From Arenicella xantha (lineage in GTDB: Bacteria; Pseudomonadota; Gammaproteobacteria; Arenicellales; Arenicellaceae): a stretch of DNA of 64,000 bases. A program made the translations under genes and the position numbers. Location: positions 130,963 through 194,962 of the forward strand of contig NZ_QNRT01000001.1 of NCBI RefSeq assembly GCF_003315245.1, read 5' to 3'. The notes beneath the pieces are model-generated. The model saw only the letters and a program-made list of their open reading frames with translations. It made no database searches and was not told where the DNA came from. Positions 1-8,626 of this stretch are shown here, piece after piece. How positions within the stretch are numbered: the first letter of the stretch is position 1; every line of letters begins with the position of its first letter.

Positions 1-1
1 A

Positions 2-631
2 GGCAAGCTCGTGTCCGCTGAAGATCTCGACAATATGGGACGTTTTGGTCGATACCTCGACGTCGATGGTGACGGTATTCCTTACCGCACGGTGGCCGGA
101 ACCCACCCTGAAAAAGGCGCTTATTTTACCCGCGGTACATCACGCGATGAATACGCGGTGTACACCGAAAAAGGAGAAGAGTATCAGCGCAACATGGAAC
201 GCTTAGAAGTTAAGTGGGCCACTGCACCGCAGTATCTTCCCAAGCCGATCGAAACCTTACGTGACGACTCTAATTCAGTTGGTGTAATTCATTTCGGCAC
301 CAGCAATGAAGCGACTCGAGAGGCGTTAGAAACACTCACAGCTGATGGCCATGCGGCTAACGACTTACGTGTACTCGCATTCCCATTCCACGCCGAAGTG
401 CTTGAATTCATTGAACGTCACGACAAAATTTTTGTGGTTGAGCAAAACCGTGATGCGCAATTCAAATCGTTATTAGTAAACGAACTCGAAATACATCCAA
501 AATCGCTGACCTCAGTGCTGCACTATAACGGCGACCCGATCAGCGCACGCGTGGTGCGCTCGGTCATCGAATCACATTTAGAAACCTCGAGCAGCCAACC
601 CTCTGTGGCCGCGAACGACGCGCAACAATAG
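2..631 (+). CDS. korA: 2-oxoacid:ferredoxin oxidoreductase alpha subunit, C-terminal part
   Basis: The reading frame is open from the window edge, so this is the 3' end of a longer gene whose N-terminus lies upstream. The visible part matches the C-terminal half of KorA-type alpha subunits: a stretch with GTHPEKGAYFTRGTSRDEYAVY, then a transketolase-C-like segment beginning VGVIHFGTSNEATREAL. The complex oxidatively decarboxylates 2-oxoglutarate or a related 2-oxoacid to acyl-CoA and passes electrons to ferredoxin. Ten bases separate it from the beta-subunit gene, so they form one operon. Substrate cannot be fixed from this fragment; 2-oxoglutarate is the usual one for this arrangement. Confidence 0.8.
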   Translation, partial: GKLVSAEDLDNMGRFGRYLDVDGDGIPYRTVAGTHPEKGAYFTRGTSRDEYAVYTEKGEEYQRNMERLEVKWATAPQYLPKPIETLRDDSNSVGVIHFGTSNEATREALETLTADGHAANDLRVLAFPFHAEVLEFIERHDKIFVVEQNRDAQFKSLLVNELEIHPKSLTSVLHYNGDPISARVVRSVIESHLETSSSQPSVAANDAQQ

Positions 632-640
632 GACGCGACC

Positions 641-1693
641 ATGAGCTTTTTCAAACCTACTTTCCGACATCCAGAAGCCCCCAAAAATAGCCTTGGTTTA
701 ACCTCGCGTGCATACGAAGGTGGCATCTCCACGCTCTGTGCAGGCTGCGGCCACGACTCAATTAGCGCGGCAATTATTCAAGCCGTGTGGGGACTCAATA
801 TTGAGCCGCACCGAGTCGCCAAAATGTCCGGCATTGGATGCTCGTCAAAGTCACCAAACTATTTTCTGAATAAAGCCCACGGCTTTAACTCAGTGCACGG
901 GCGTATGCCGTCGGTAACTACCGGTGCAAACGTCGCCAACCGTGAGTTACTGTACATCGGCGTATCCGGTGATGGTGACACTGCATCGATCGGCATGGGG
1001 CAATTTGCTCATGTCATTCGCCGCAACCTAAATATGAGCTACATTGTTGAGAACAATGGCTGCTACGGATTAACCAAGGGTCAAGATTCAGCGACTGCTG
1101 ACGAAGGCTCCAAAAGCAAAAAAGGCACCATCAACCCGTTTGAGGCCATCGACTTAGTTGCCTTAGCGCTAGAGCTCGGCGCCACCTTTGTGGCTCGCAG
1201 CTTTTCTGGAGATAAACAACAGTTAGTGCCTCTGCTGAAAGCCGCCATGTCCCACAAAGGCTTTGCCTTAATCGATGTGATATCGCCCTGCGTAACGTTC
1301 AATAATCACGCCGGTTCAACCAAAAGCTATGATTACACGCGAGAGCATGTGCAAGCCGGTGCCGTGGTTGATTTCGTGCCACACGCTCAAGAAATAACGC
1401 TGGACCAAATCAAGGGTTCCACGCAGCAAGTGGAACTCCACAACGGTGATTCGGTACGCTTGAGTAAATTAGATGACGACTATGACCCAACTAACCGTCA
1501 ACACGCCATCCAAGTGCTTCATGAACATAAAGCCAACGATAAATTACTCACTGGACTGATTTATCTTGAACCTGAGTCGGAGAATTTTCACGAGATGCTA
1601 AATGTTCCGGATACACCGCTGAACAAACTAGAGCAATCGGTGCTGTGTCCTGGCGCATCAATACTTGATGAGATCAACGAAGGCTTAAGATAA
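641..1693 (+). CDS. korB: 2-oxoacid:ferredoxin oxidoreductase beta subunit
   Basis: This 350-aa protein is the thiamine-diphosphate-binding beta subunit. A CAGCGH motif near residues 33-38 and the TPP/Mg site GDGDTASIGMGQ at about 110-121, followed by ENNGCYGLTKGQ, are diagnostic. Together with the upstream alpha subunit it forms the two-subunit cytosolic enzyme converting a 2-oxoacid (probably 2-oxoglutarate) plus CoA to acyl-CoA with ferredoxin reduction. The ATG start is preceded by AGGA. No cysteine-rich 4Fe-4S domain is visible beyond the few N-terminal cysteines typical of this subunit. The operon ends at a strong terminator 25 nt downstream. Confidence 0.9.
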   Translation: MSFFKPTFRHPEAPKNSLGLTSRAYEGGISTLCAGCGHDSISAAIIQAVWGLNIEPHRVAKMSGIGCSSKSPNYFLNKAHGFNSVHGRMPSVTTGANVANRELLYIGVSGDGDTASIGMGQFAHVIRRNLNMSYIVENNGCYGLTKGQDSATADEGSKSKKGTINPFEAIDLVALALELGATFVARSFSGDKQQLVPLLKAAMSHKGFALIDVISPCVTFNNHAGSTKSYDYTREHVQAGAVVDFVPHAQEITLDQIKGSTQQVELHNGDSVRLSKLDDDYDPTNRQHAIQVLHEHKANDKLLTGLIYLEPESENFHEMLNVPDTPLNKLEQSVLCPGASILDEINEGLR

Positions 1694-1717
1694 ATCCTTT
1701 TGGAACATTAAGAAGCT

Positions 1718-1746
1718 AAAAAGGAGCCAAATAGGCTCCTTTTTTT
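1718..1746 (+). terminator. Intrinsic terminator of korAB
   Basis: A six-base GC-rich stem (GGAGCC/GGCTCC) with loop AAATA is flanked by A5 and T7, giving a textbook Rho-independent terminator just after the korB stop codon. Confidence 0.9.
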
Positions 1747-1776
1747 GTGGCTGAGGGCTCTTTTGTGGCTGAGGGC
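1743..1776 (+). repeat. Tandem 18-bp duplication after the korAB terminator
   Basis: The 16-mer TTTTGTGGCTGAGGGC occurs at 1743-1758 and again at 1761-1776, an 18-bp period. The first copy begins within the T-tract of the terminator. It looks like a small tandem duplication with no evident function. Confidence 0.7.
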
Positions 1777-1935
1777 AAATAAAGCATTTTCATACTCCTC
1801 AACAAATTGGACGAAAGTCGACTTTGTAGCTTTGCATGTCTTTGTTACTGTGGTTACCTTCACTGGGATTAAACGCTATTCAACTTTAAGCCCTCCCCCG
1901 CTAGATAAACGCCAAGCGCGCTAACAAGGAGCCTC

Positions 1936-3150
1936 ATGATGAATCAACGTTTGAAGTTAAACCTAATACTACTACTTAGTGTGTTGTCCCTTACGACGAG
2001 CCAAGCCGAACAGCCCCCGGCTAATACCGCGGACTCCGCCACAGACTCCGCTTCGTCCACCATCACGCCTGAGCTAGCACCAAAAACGACTGCAGAACTG
2101 GCTGCTGCGCCACATTCAATTGTTGTCTTGGGCGACTCGGTTGCGGCTGGAGAAGGCATAAATTATGGCTATCGCTATGACAATACTAGTCTATTGGGGG
2201 CACGCTGGATTGGTGGTACTGACGCCCCCATCTGGCAACCTCCCTATCCACTGTGCCATGATTCCGCACAGGCTTATGGCAATGTAATTGCCAATGACTT
2301 AGGCGCAAATCTCGCAAAATTCGCATGTACTGGCGCTACTTACCAGAACGGGCTAGTCGGTCAACGAGAATATAATGGCAAGATCTACCGTCCAGCCGAG
2401 TTCGGCACGCCCAGCCAGCTAAACCCAGACTACAAACAAGCAGCTCCTGACACAGTAATTATTACATTTGGTGCCGATGATGTGAATTTTGTTGATATCG
2501 TCACATTCTGTGCGACCGGCTATACCTTGGCGGACGCCGAAGAGGTTGAGCGTATTTTTAACAGTGTCGACGTATCAGCGACCATTAAAGCGAAGTTCAC
2601 AGAAAAGTACCCAGACCAAGCAACATATGTAAAACATAAACAAGCAAAGCTCGACACCGGATCACTATTTTCGTCTTACTGTACTGCAAAAAATCCAGGC
2701 AAACCAATTCAAGAGTATTTTTGGAAATTAGTGAATAATGGCACCTTAAGAAAGCACTATCTAGATATGGTCTCAGCCATCCAAACGGCCGGAAAACAGG
2801 CGGGGAAAGTCCCGAATATAATCTTCACCACCTATCACAACCCCTTGCCTACGGCATCTGAATCAATCGATTGTCATGATTTATTAGACCTTGATCGCGC
2901 CGAAGTCGATTACTTGAACACGCTAGAAGCCACACTCGACCGTGTTATAAAAGACACACTCACCGGAATTCCTGGCGTGCAAGTTGCCGATATTTCGCAA
3001 GTGATGGATGGCCACCGTTGGTGCAGTGACGACCCTTGGACCTACGGCTTAAGTGTGCTGTGGCTTAATCGTGACAGCCAAGCACCGTTTCATCCGACAC
3101 CGGCCGGTCAACGCGCCATCGCCGACATTGTAAAGGGGTTTATCAAATAG
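1936..3150 (+). CDS. Secreted SGNH/GDSL-family hydrolase
   Basis: This 404-aa protein begins with a signal peptide (cleavage probably after TTSQA, about residue 24) and a low-complexity Ala/Ser/Thr/Asp linker. The catalytic GDS of SGNH block I is at residues 66-68 in VVLGDSVAAGEG, and the catalytic His is probably H386 in FHPTPAGQ near the C-terminus. Several cysteines suggest periplasmic or extracellular disulfides. The family contains lipases, esterases and carbohydrate esterases, so an ester substrate is likely but cannot be named. The start is well supported by AAGGAG eight bases upstream. It is monocistronic, ending at a convergent hairpin. Confidence 0.75.
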   Translation: MMNQRLKLNLILLLSVLSLTTSQAEQPPANTADSATDSASSTITPELAPKTTAELAAAPHSIVVLGDSVAAGEGINYGYRYDNTSLLGARWIGGTDAPIWQPPYPLCHDSAQAYGNVIANDLGANLAKFACTGATYQNGLVGQREYNGKIYRPAEFGTPSQLNPDYKQAAPDTVIITFGADDVNFVDIVTFCATGYTLADAEEVERIFNSVDVSATIKAKFTEKYPDQATYVKHKQAKLDTGSLFSSYCTAKNPGKPIQEYFWKLVNNGTLRKHYLDMVSAIQTAGKQAGKVPNIIFTTYHNPLPTASESIDCHDLLDLDRAEVDYLNTLEATLDRVIKDTLTGIPGVQVADISQVMDGHRWCSDDPWTYGLSVLWLNRDSQAPFHPTPAGQRAIADIVKGFIK

Positions 3151-3174
3151 GCTGTAAACACAGAGCTATTATTC

Positions 3175-3204
3175 GCACGTGCCCTATTTAGCAATAGCAC
3201 GTGC
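3175..3204. terminator. Convergent-end hairpin
   Basis: An eight-base stem GCACGTGC/GCACGTGC continues after a two-base bulge into a further four pairs, closed by loop TAGC. It lies between the convergent GDSL hydrolase and DUF2164 genes and could terminate both. It lacks a proper U-tract, so activity is uncertain. Confidence 0.45.
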
Positions 3205-3213
3205 TGCATTGAC

Positions 3214-3468
3214 TCATTTTACAAACTCTGTGACTTTTTCAAGGCTCTCGATTTCCATTTCAATATCATCAAGTTTGCTGCGTATGGCTAGCTGTGCATC
3301 TGACAATCCTCGATTGTAGTAATAGCCACCGACATTCAACGAAAAGAAGTCGATCAAGAATTCGGCATCGAACTGACCTATATCTTGGTTAAGTTCGGCC
3401 GCAAAATATTGTTTAACTTTGGCTACGAGGATTTCTTTTTCTTGACTACTAAATTCTACTGGCTTCAT
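3214..3468 (-). CDS. DUF2164 family protein
   Basis: A small 84-aa cytosolic protein matching the DUF2164 pattern: an N-terminal helix (FSSQEKEILVAKVKQYFAAEL), a central FLIDFFSLNVGGYYYNRGL segment carrying the family's conserved G-x-YYYN-x-G motif, and a C-terminal helix. The function of the family is unknown. It is divergently arranged relative to dbpA with about 240 bp between them. No partner gene shares its transcript. Confidence 0.7.
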   Translation of the reverse strand: MKPVEFSSQEKEILVAKVKQYFAAELNQDIGQFDAEFLIDFFSLNVGGYYYNRGLSDAQLAIRSKLDDIEMEIESLEKVTEFVK

Positions 3469-3706
3469 GTCGATTAACTCTGAAATTTGTACTTAAGATT
3501 TATGTCGCTATTAGATTTCACTACAAACTTGCCACTCGGTGGTTTTAACCTTGCCAATTATAAACCTTTGAGTGTGTACTATTATCTTGCTGACATTTCT
3601 ATTAGGCTAAAATTTAAGCGAATAAAAAGTCTGTGTCTCACAAACCAGCTTTATTGCCGCAGAACCGCTACACTACGCGTTTATTACGATCTACGACCGC
3701 ACCATC

Positions 3707-5089
3707 ATGAACCAGTATGCTTTTTCATCACTAGAGCTAAACCCCGCTTTGGTGAGCAACCTTGAGTCTTTGGAGTTTAATTCCATGACCGCCATCCAAG
3801 CCTTGAGTCTGCCATTCATTCTGGTCGGCCAAGACGTGATTGCACAGGGCCAAACTGGCTCCGGCAAAACCGCCGCATTTGGACTCGGTTTGCTTAACAA
3901 AATAGACGTATCACAGTTCGCCGTTCAAGCCTTGGTATTGTGCCCTACGCGCGAACTTGCCGAGCAGGTGTCAGGCGAAATTCGTCGTCTGGGTCGGAGC
4001 ATCCCGAATGTTAAATTACTAACGCTTTACGGTGGCACGCCGATCAAAGCGCAAACCGAATCTTTGGCTAAGGGCGTGCATATTGTGGTGGGCACACCGG
4101 GTCGTATCGAAGATCACTTGAACAAAGGCAGCCTACCGTTAGAAGCGCTCAACACCTTGGTGCTCGATGAAGCCGATCGTATGTTAGATATGGGTTTCCA
4201 AAAAACCTTGGATGCGATTATCGAACTGATTCCGCGCAAACGCCAGACCTTACTGTTCAGCGCCACCTTCCCGCCTGAAATTGAATCTATCGCAAAGCGT
4301 ATTACTACTGACGCCGAGTTTCTTAAAGTAGCACCAACCCAAGATACCGTACGGATCGACGAGACACTTTACAAAGTCGCCAATGAGAAAGAACGCATTG
4401 AAGCACTACAGCGCTTACTTATGCCGTTGGAAAATCAACCCACGGTGGTTTTTTGCAATACACGGGCTGACACTCAAAGCGTCGCAGGCTCACTCAAGAG
4501 TCGCGGTTTTAGTGCCTCGGCCTTACACGGCGACATGGAGCAAAAAGATCGCGACCAAACATTGCTACGCTTCGCCAATGGCAGCATCAACGTGTTGGTA
4601 GCCACCGATGTCGCTGCGCGCGGCTTAGACATTGAGTCATTGGATGTGGTGATTAACTACCACCTACCTAAAGAGTTAGATGTCTACACTCACCGTATTG
4701 GACGCACCGGTCGAGCGGGGGCTAAAGGTTATTCTTATTCGCTATTTCAAGCGTCTGAAGAATTCCGAGTAAGCAAATTGGAAGGTGTTCTGGGGCGATC
4801 ACTGAGCATCGGTGAATTGCCGCCTATGGCGGTTCTGTCGCAATCTCCTGCCCGCCCCAAGATGTCGACGCTGCGAATCGAAGGCGGAAAGAAACAGAAG
4901 CTTCGCCCGGGCGACTTAGTCGGCGCATTAACCAAAGGCGAAGACATTGCTGGGACCCAACTCGGCAAGATCCAGATTATGGATAACTGGGCCTACATTG
5001 CGGTGGAACGAGATGTGGCTAAGCTTGCGCTGCGCAAACTGAGTGATGGCAAAATTAAGGGCAAGTCGTTTCGTTGCCGCCTAGTTTAA
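3707..5089 (+). CDS. dbpA: ATP-dependent RNA helicase DbpA
   Basis: This 460-aa DEAD-box helicase acts in 50S ribosomal subunit maturation. The Q-motif region is at 22-33, Walker A GQTGSGKTA at 48-56, then PTRELAEQ, DEAD (VLDEADRMLD), SAT (FSATFPP), RGLD and HRIGRTGR. The C-terminal ~70 residues (RIEGGKKQKLRPGDLVGAL onward) match the DbpA RNA-binding domain that recognises 23S rRNA hairpin 92, which distinguishes it from RhlE/SrmB; the length is close to E. coli DbpA. The ATG is 11 nt upstream of TTTTTCATC with only a weak Shine-Dalgarno. The next gene starts 12 nt after the stop and may be co-transcribed. Confidence 0.92.
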   Translation: MNQYAFSSLELNPALVSNLESLEFNSMTAIQALSLPFILVGQDVIAQGQTGSGKTAAFGLGLLNKIDVSQFAVQALVLCPTRELAEQVSGEIRRLGRSIPNVKLLTLYGGTPIKAQTESLAKGVHIVVGTPGRIEDHLNKGSLPLEALNTLVLDEADRMLDMGFQKTLDAIIELIPRKRQTLLFSATFPPEIESIAKRITTDAEFLKVAPTQDTVRIDETLYKVANEKERIEALQRLLMPLENQPTVVFCNTRADTQSVAGSLKSRGFSASALHGDMEQKDRDQTLLRFANGSINVLVATDVAARGLDIESLDVVINYHLPKELDVYTHRIGRTGRAGAKGYSYSLFQASEEFRVSKLEGVLGRSLSIGELPPMAVLSQSPARPKMSTLRIEGGKKQKLRPGDLVGALTKGEDIAGTQLGKIQIMDNWAYIAVERDVAKLALRKLSDGKIKGKSFRCRLV

Positions 5090-5100
5090 GCGAGCTCACT

Positions 5101-5436
5101 ATGCAATGTGTTTACGAAGCATCGTCCGGCATTGAAGCCCACATGATTAAGAACTTGTTGGGCCAAGACGGTATCTCAGCCGAAGTACTTGGCGAGCACT
5201 TACAAGGTGGTATTGGCGATTTACAAGCCATTGGAATGGTGCGAGTAATTGTTAGCGAAAACGATCTCCCTGAAGCGCAAGCGCTCATTAATGAGTGGGA
5301 ATCTATGCAGCTACCGGTCGACCCAAACGAGCAAGAAACTCTGCGTAAACCAAGCGGGCGGCTTAGCTTTTTTATCTTCGGCTTTGTACTGGGAATGCTC
5401 GCCATGTTAATGCTGGTTGGCGCTTCCAGACTATAA
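5101..5436 (+). CDS. DUF2007 domain membrane protein
   Basis: I place the start at ATG 5101, immediately after dbpA, rather than an upstream start inside dbpA. The 111-aa product has an N-terminal DUF2007 (putative signal-transducing) domain of roughly 65 residues: CVYEASSGIEAHMIKNLLGQDGI, then AEVLGEHLQGGIGDL and VRVIVSENDLPEAQALI. A single C-terminal transmembrane helix (FFIFGFVLGMLAMLMLVG) anchors it to the inner membrane. DUF2007 resembles the PII-like ferredoxin fold, and its role is unknown. The close spacing suggests co-transcription with dbpA. Confidence 0.75.
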   Translation: MQCVYEASSGIEAHMIKNLLGQDGISAEVLGEHLQGGIGDLQAIGMVRVIVSENDLPEAQALINEWESMQLPVDPNEQETLRKPSGRLSFFIFGFVLGMLAMLMLVGASRL

Positions 5437-5553
5437 AGAAGCTATAAAGCCTCCAGAAAAAGAGCACATTAGGGACTCGGCTGACAACTTATTACATCAG
5501 TACTTGAGCCACTAAAATCGAGTTGCGAATCTATGCTGGCAATTTCACACCAC

Positions 5554-5576
5554 TATTTGTTATACTATTACATTAC
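5554..5576 (+). promoter_or_regulatory. Probable Zur (zinc uptake regulator) box
   Basis: The 23-bp sequence centred on C5565 contains TTTGTTATA-C-TATTACATTA. It matches the gammaproteobacterial Zur consensus (GAAATGTTATA-N-TATAACATTTC) at about 17-18 of 22 positions, with the core TGTTATA/TATTACA intact. It lies 25-47 bp upstream of the MerC-like start, where a repressor would block transcription. Call by eye; no matrix scan was run. Confidence 0.6.
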
Positions 5577-5600
5577 ACCCGAATCATAATAGTTGCCAGC

Positions 5601-6020
5601 ATGCTTAAATCCACATCGTTAGACAAACTTGCCATTTTCCTGTCAGGCATCTGTCTCGTGCACTGCTTGGTCGCGCCAATTCTAATCACCTTGCTACCAA
5701 TCGTGTCACTCAGTGTTACGGTTGAAGAAGTATTATTTCACCAACTACTGCTTTGGCTAGTGATTCCGACCAGTGTGGTGGGACTCTTTCTTGGATGTCG
5801 TAAACACCGTCGCTGGTCAATTGTAATAACCGGCGGCGCTGGCATGGCCATTCTTATTGCGGTCGCCACGTTTGGTCACAGCTGGTTCGGGCTTACCGGC
5901 GAGAAATGGGTAACAACCTTGGGCGGCTTAGTGCTAGCATGCTCTCATTTCCTCAACTACCGAGCTTGCCAGTCAATCACCTGCGCATCGTCACGCTGCG
6001 AAACACAGCATCACCACTGA
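5601..6020 (+). CDS. MerC-domain inner-membrane protein, probably zinc-regulated
   Basis: Using ATG 5601, the 139-aa product has four predicted transmembrane segments and an early CLVHCLVAP motif (about 18-26) like the CxxHC metal-binding motif of MerC. The tail is rich in Cys and His (CQSITCASSRCETQHHH), suggesting a metal ligand cluster. An in-frame upstream start at 5523 would add 26 residues spanning the Zur-like box and is unlikely. No other mer genes are nearby, so mercury detoxification is improbable. The upstream operator points to zinc or another transition metal; transport or metal sensing at the membrane is my inference. Confidence 0.65.
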   Translation: MLKSTSLDKLAIFLSGICLVHCLVAPILITLLPIVSLSVTVEEVLFHQLLLWLVIPTSVVGLFLGCRKHRRWSIVITGGAGMAILIAVATFGHSWFGLTGEKWVTTLGGLVLACSHFLNYRACQSITCASSRCETQHHH

Positions 6021-6301
6021 TTGAGTGGCGTTGTACTCGGTCAACCGAGCTAACTTTCGTCACCAATAGTCCCTCGAATTGCTCGCGCCCTACAGAGGCG
6101 CTATAGTCACAACTTAACGTTGATGGCTGTTATCGGCTAATGGCGCTGATAGCTAAATAGCAGTGGCCGCACAGATGTCACTAGCAACTCGCAAAATGTG
6201 AACGGGTTGATCTAGACCCTGCGTTACTATGCCCAACACAAAGCTCTAACGATTAGTCATGCTTAAAGCTGACGCCCAAATTGAATTTCGAGGAACACCC
6301 T

Positions 6302-7954
6302 ATGAATAAGTACTTGATTGCTCTGTCCATTGCTATCTTTTCAATCGGTGCTAAAGCCGAAAGCAAGGTCACGCTAGTCAGCAATGCGACAGTCTACACA
6401 GTGGATTCTGAGCAACCGACGGCGGATGCATTCGCCTATCAGAATGGCAAGTTTATCGCGGTTGGCAAACACGCCGACTTGCGTAATGCCTACCCAGATG
6501 CAATGCCGCTTGATTTAGACGGCGCCACCGTGGTTCCTGGCATTATTGATGCCCACGGTCACTTACTCGGCTTAGGCCAAAGCTTAATGTTTGCAGACTT
6601 AATGGGCACCAATAATAAGGCTGAAATAATTGCCTTATTACAAGCACGTGCAAAAGACTTGGTAGATGGCCAATGGCTATTAGGTCGCGGCTGGGACCAA
6701 AATGATTGGCCAGTTAAAGAGCTTCCAACCGCCGCCGATCTTGATGCAGCGTTTCCAGATCGCCCAGTATGGTTGGAGCGTGTCGATGGTCACGCGAACT
6801 GGGGCAACAGCAAAGCCATGTCGTTTGCCAACAAAGATCTCAGTGGTGACTGGCAACCCGAAGGGGGCGAAATAGTACGGAACGCTAAGGGCCAAGCAAG
6901 TGGTGTATTTGTCGATAACGCCGTCGCTCTTATCCAGCAGCAAGTACCTGCGGCTACCGAAGCAGAACTAACCGAAGCGTTAACACTCGCCATGCAAAAA
7001 ACCGCCAGTGTGGGCTTAACCGCCATGCACGATGCCGGCACTTCATTGCAAGTATGGAAGCTCCTCGAATCCCTTAATCAGCAAGACAAATTAACCGTAC
7101 GTGTTTATGCCATGGCCGATGGCGCTAACGAGATGTTGAGCTACCTTTGTGATAACGGTGCCAGCATTGACCCAGCGGCTCGCTTAACCGCGCGCGCCGT
7201 TAAACTTTACAGCGATGGTGCGTTAGGGTCTCGTGGCGCTGCGCTACTTAGTGATTACAGCGATGACCCCAGCAATATGGGGCTATTAATTGAAAGTGAA
7301 GACACACTCAAAAAGCACGCTACCCGCGCAGAGGCTTGCGGCTTGCAGGTTAATATCCACGCAATTGGCGACCGCGGCAATCGCGTTACTTTAAACGTGC
7401 TCGAAGCGTCTAACACTAAAGATAACCCCGGCCGCCACCGTATAGAACACTCACAAATCGTTGAAGCAACGGACTTCAAGCGTTTCAAAGAGCTAGGTTT
7501 AATCGCTTCAGTGCAGCCTACACACGCAACCAGCGACATGTATTGGGCGGAAGACCGTGTTGGCCCACAGCGCATTCAAGGTGCTTATGCTTGGCAAACA
7601 TTTATTGAGGCCGGTGTTCCATTGGCCTTGGGTTCTGATTTTCCGGTTGAACGCGCCGCCCCATTACCCGGCTTTTATGCCGCGGTTGCGCGACAAGATG
7701 CCAAAGGCTGGCCAGAGAAAGGTTGGTACGCAGATCAAGCGTTAACCCGTGAACAAGCACTACATGGGTTCACCTTAGGTGCAGCCTATGCCGCATTCCA
7801 AGAAGATCAGCTTGGCTCAATTGAAGTCGGTAAGCGGGCTGACTTTGTAGTGCTGTCAAAAGATATCATGCAGATACCCGTCGCTGAAATTTTAGACACT
7901 AAGATTCTCGGTACTTACATCGACGGCACTGCAGTGTTTCAAGCACAACCATAG
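6302..7954 (+). CDS. Exported metal-dependent amidohydrolase (YtcJ-like, amidohydrolase 3 family)
   Basis: The start at ATG 6302 follows GAGGAA and gives a clean signal peptide (KYLIALSIAIFSIGAKA), better than the in-frame start 21 nt upstream. The 550-aa protein has the metal-binding DAHGH near residue 86, the long insertion of YtcJ-type enzymes (GRGWDQNDW), a candidate Lys ligand in AVKLYSDGALGSRGA, then NIHAIGDRGN, RIEHSQ and LGSDFPVE. These define an exported binuclear metallohydrolase acting on amide or related bonds. The substrate is unknown. It appears monocistronic, with roughly 280 bp of unremarkable sequence upstream. Confidence 0.82.
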   Translation: MNKYLIALSIAIFSIGAKAESKVTLVSNATVYTVDSEQPTADAFAYQNGKFIAVGKHADLRNAYPDAMPLDLDGATVVPGIIDAHGHLLGLGQSLMFADLMGTNNKAEIIALLQARAKDLVDGQWLLGRGWDQNDWPVKELPTAADLDAAFPDRPVWLERVDGHANWGNSKAMSFANKDLSGDWQPEGGEIVRNAKGQASGVFVDNAVALIQQQVPAATEAELTEALTLAMQKTASVGLTAMHDAGTSLQVWKLLESLNQQDKLTVRVYAMADGANEMLSYLCDNGASIDPAARLTARAVKLYSDGALGSRGAALLSDYSDDPSNMGLLIESEDTLKKHATRAEACGLQVNIHAIGDRGNRVTLNVLEASNTKDNPGRHRIEHSQIVEATDFKRFKELGLIASVQPTHATSDMYWAEDRVGPQRIQGAYAWQTFIEAGVPLALGSDFPVERAAPLPGFYAAVARQDAKGWPEKGWYADQALTREQALHGFTLGAAYAAFQEDQLGSIEVGKRADFVVLSKDIMQIPVAEILDTKILGTYIDGTAVFQAQP

Positions 7955-7975
7955 CGCGTCGACTAAAAAGAGTAC

Positions 7976-8016
7976 TGGACAGGCTCATTTGGATATGTGT
8001 ACACTATTCAAATGAG
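7976..8016 (+). promoter_or_regulatory. Palindromic operator overlapping promoter and start codon of UmuD-like gene
   Basis: A 33-bp inverted repeat spans 7984-8016. Its arms CTCATTTGGATA and TATTCAAATGAG are complementary at 11 of 12 positions and flank a 9-bp spacer containing GTGTACAC. A plausible sigma-70 promoter overlaps it: TGGACA at 7976-7981, 18-bp spacer, TACACT at 8000-8005. That would start transcription at about the A of the ATG at 8012, and no Shine-Dalgarno is present. A leaderless, autorepressed transcript is inferred. No canonical LexA box is present. Confidence 0.6.
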
Positions 8017-8605
8017 CACAAAAAACACATCTCACGGAGGAGCTCGAAGCGGCGCAGGAAGGCCTAAAGGGTCTGGCAAATATAAAGAGCCGACCAAGGC
8101 TATTCGCGTGCCCGAAAGTAGCGTTAGCTATATTAAAGAGTTCTTGGAAGGATACCCAGACGTAGTTGAGATTGGCTCGTCAGTCCGCGATTCATCGGAC
8201 AATGTGCATCGACTCGAGATTCCCTTATATAGCTCCAGTGTAGCCGCTGGTATACCGTCTCCCGCTGAAGACCATATCGAAGACACATTAGATTTAAATG
8301 ACTATATGGTGCGACGCCCCGACAGTACGTTTATGTTGCGGGTTGAAGGCGAGTCAATGAAAAACGCCGGCATTTTGCCAAACGACATACTGATAGTTGA
8401 TCGGTCACTTAAAGCGGAACACAACAAAATTGTGATCGCAGCGGTCGACGGCGAACTCACCGTTAAGCGCTTATATCACCGTGGCGGATTGGTTCGTTTA
8501 TTACCAGAAAATCCGGCCTACCCTGATATCGAATTAGAGTCAGAGTCAGACCTCGTTATCTGGGGCGTGGTGATTGGCAGCTTTCGCCGATTCCAATCCT
8601 TTTAA
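8012..8605 (+). CDS. Orphan UmuD-like S24 autoprotease with N-terminal extension
   Basis: From ATG 8012 the product is 197 aa. Residues 75-197 closely follow UmuD: self-cleavage site Ala79-Gly80 (VAAGIPSP), nucleophile Ser115 (GESM) and general base Lys152 (VDGELTVKRL). The ~70-residue N-terminus carries an AT-hook-like GGARSGAGRPKGSGK and a KAIRVPES strand-helix, which could bind DNA. Related extended UmuD proteins usually precede umuC, but no polymerase gene follows here. It may be a damage-responsive repressor or a UmuD acting with a polymerase encoded elsewhere. The annotated start avoids an upstream GTG at 7997 that lies in the operator. Confidence 0.8.
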   Translation: MSTKNTSHGGARSGAGRPKGSGKYKEPTKAIRVPESSVSYIKEFLEGYPDVVEIGSSVRDSSDNVHRLEIPLYSSSVAAGIPSPAEDHIEDTLDLNDYMVRRPDSTFMLRVEGESMKNAGILPNDILIVDRSLKAEHNKIVIAAVDGELTVKRLYHRGGLVRLLPENPAYPDIELESESDLVIWGVVIGSFRRFQSF

Positions 8606-8626
8606 CCGCCGACTATTTAATAATTA

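Noticed and set aside
3540-3555. Sigma-54-like TGGTTT-N5-TTGC upstream of dbpA
   Set aside because: Spacing is right but the -24 half matches poorly (TGGTTT for TGGCAC). It is much weaker than the five called sites and probably chance.
5523-6020. Mercury-resistance operon
   Set aside because: Only a MerC-like gene is present, with no merR, merT, merP or merA, and the operator looks like a Zur site.
7960-8016. LexA (SOS) box upstream of the UmuD-like gene
   Set aside because: No CTGT-N8-ACAG pattern is present; the palindrome there has a different sequence.
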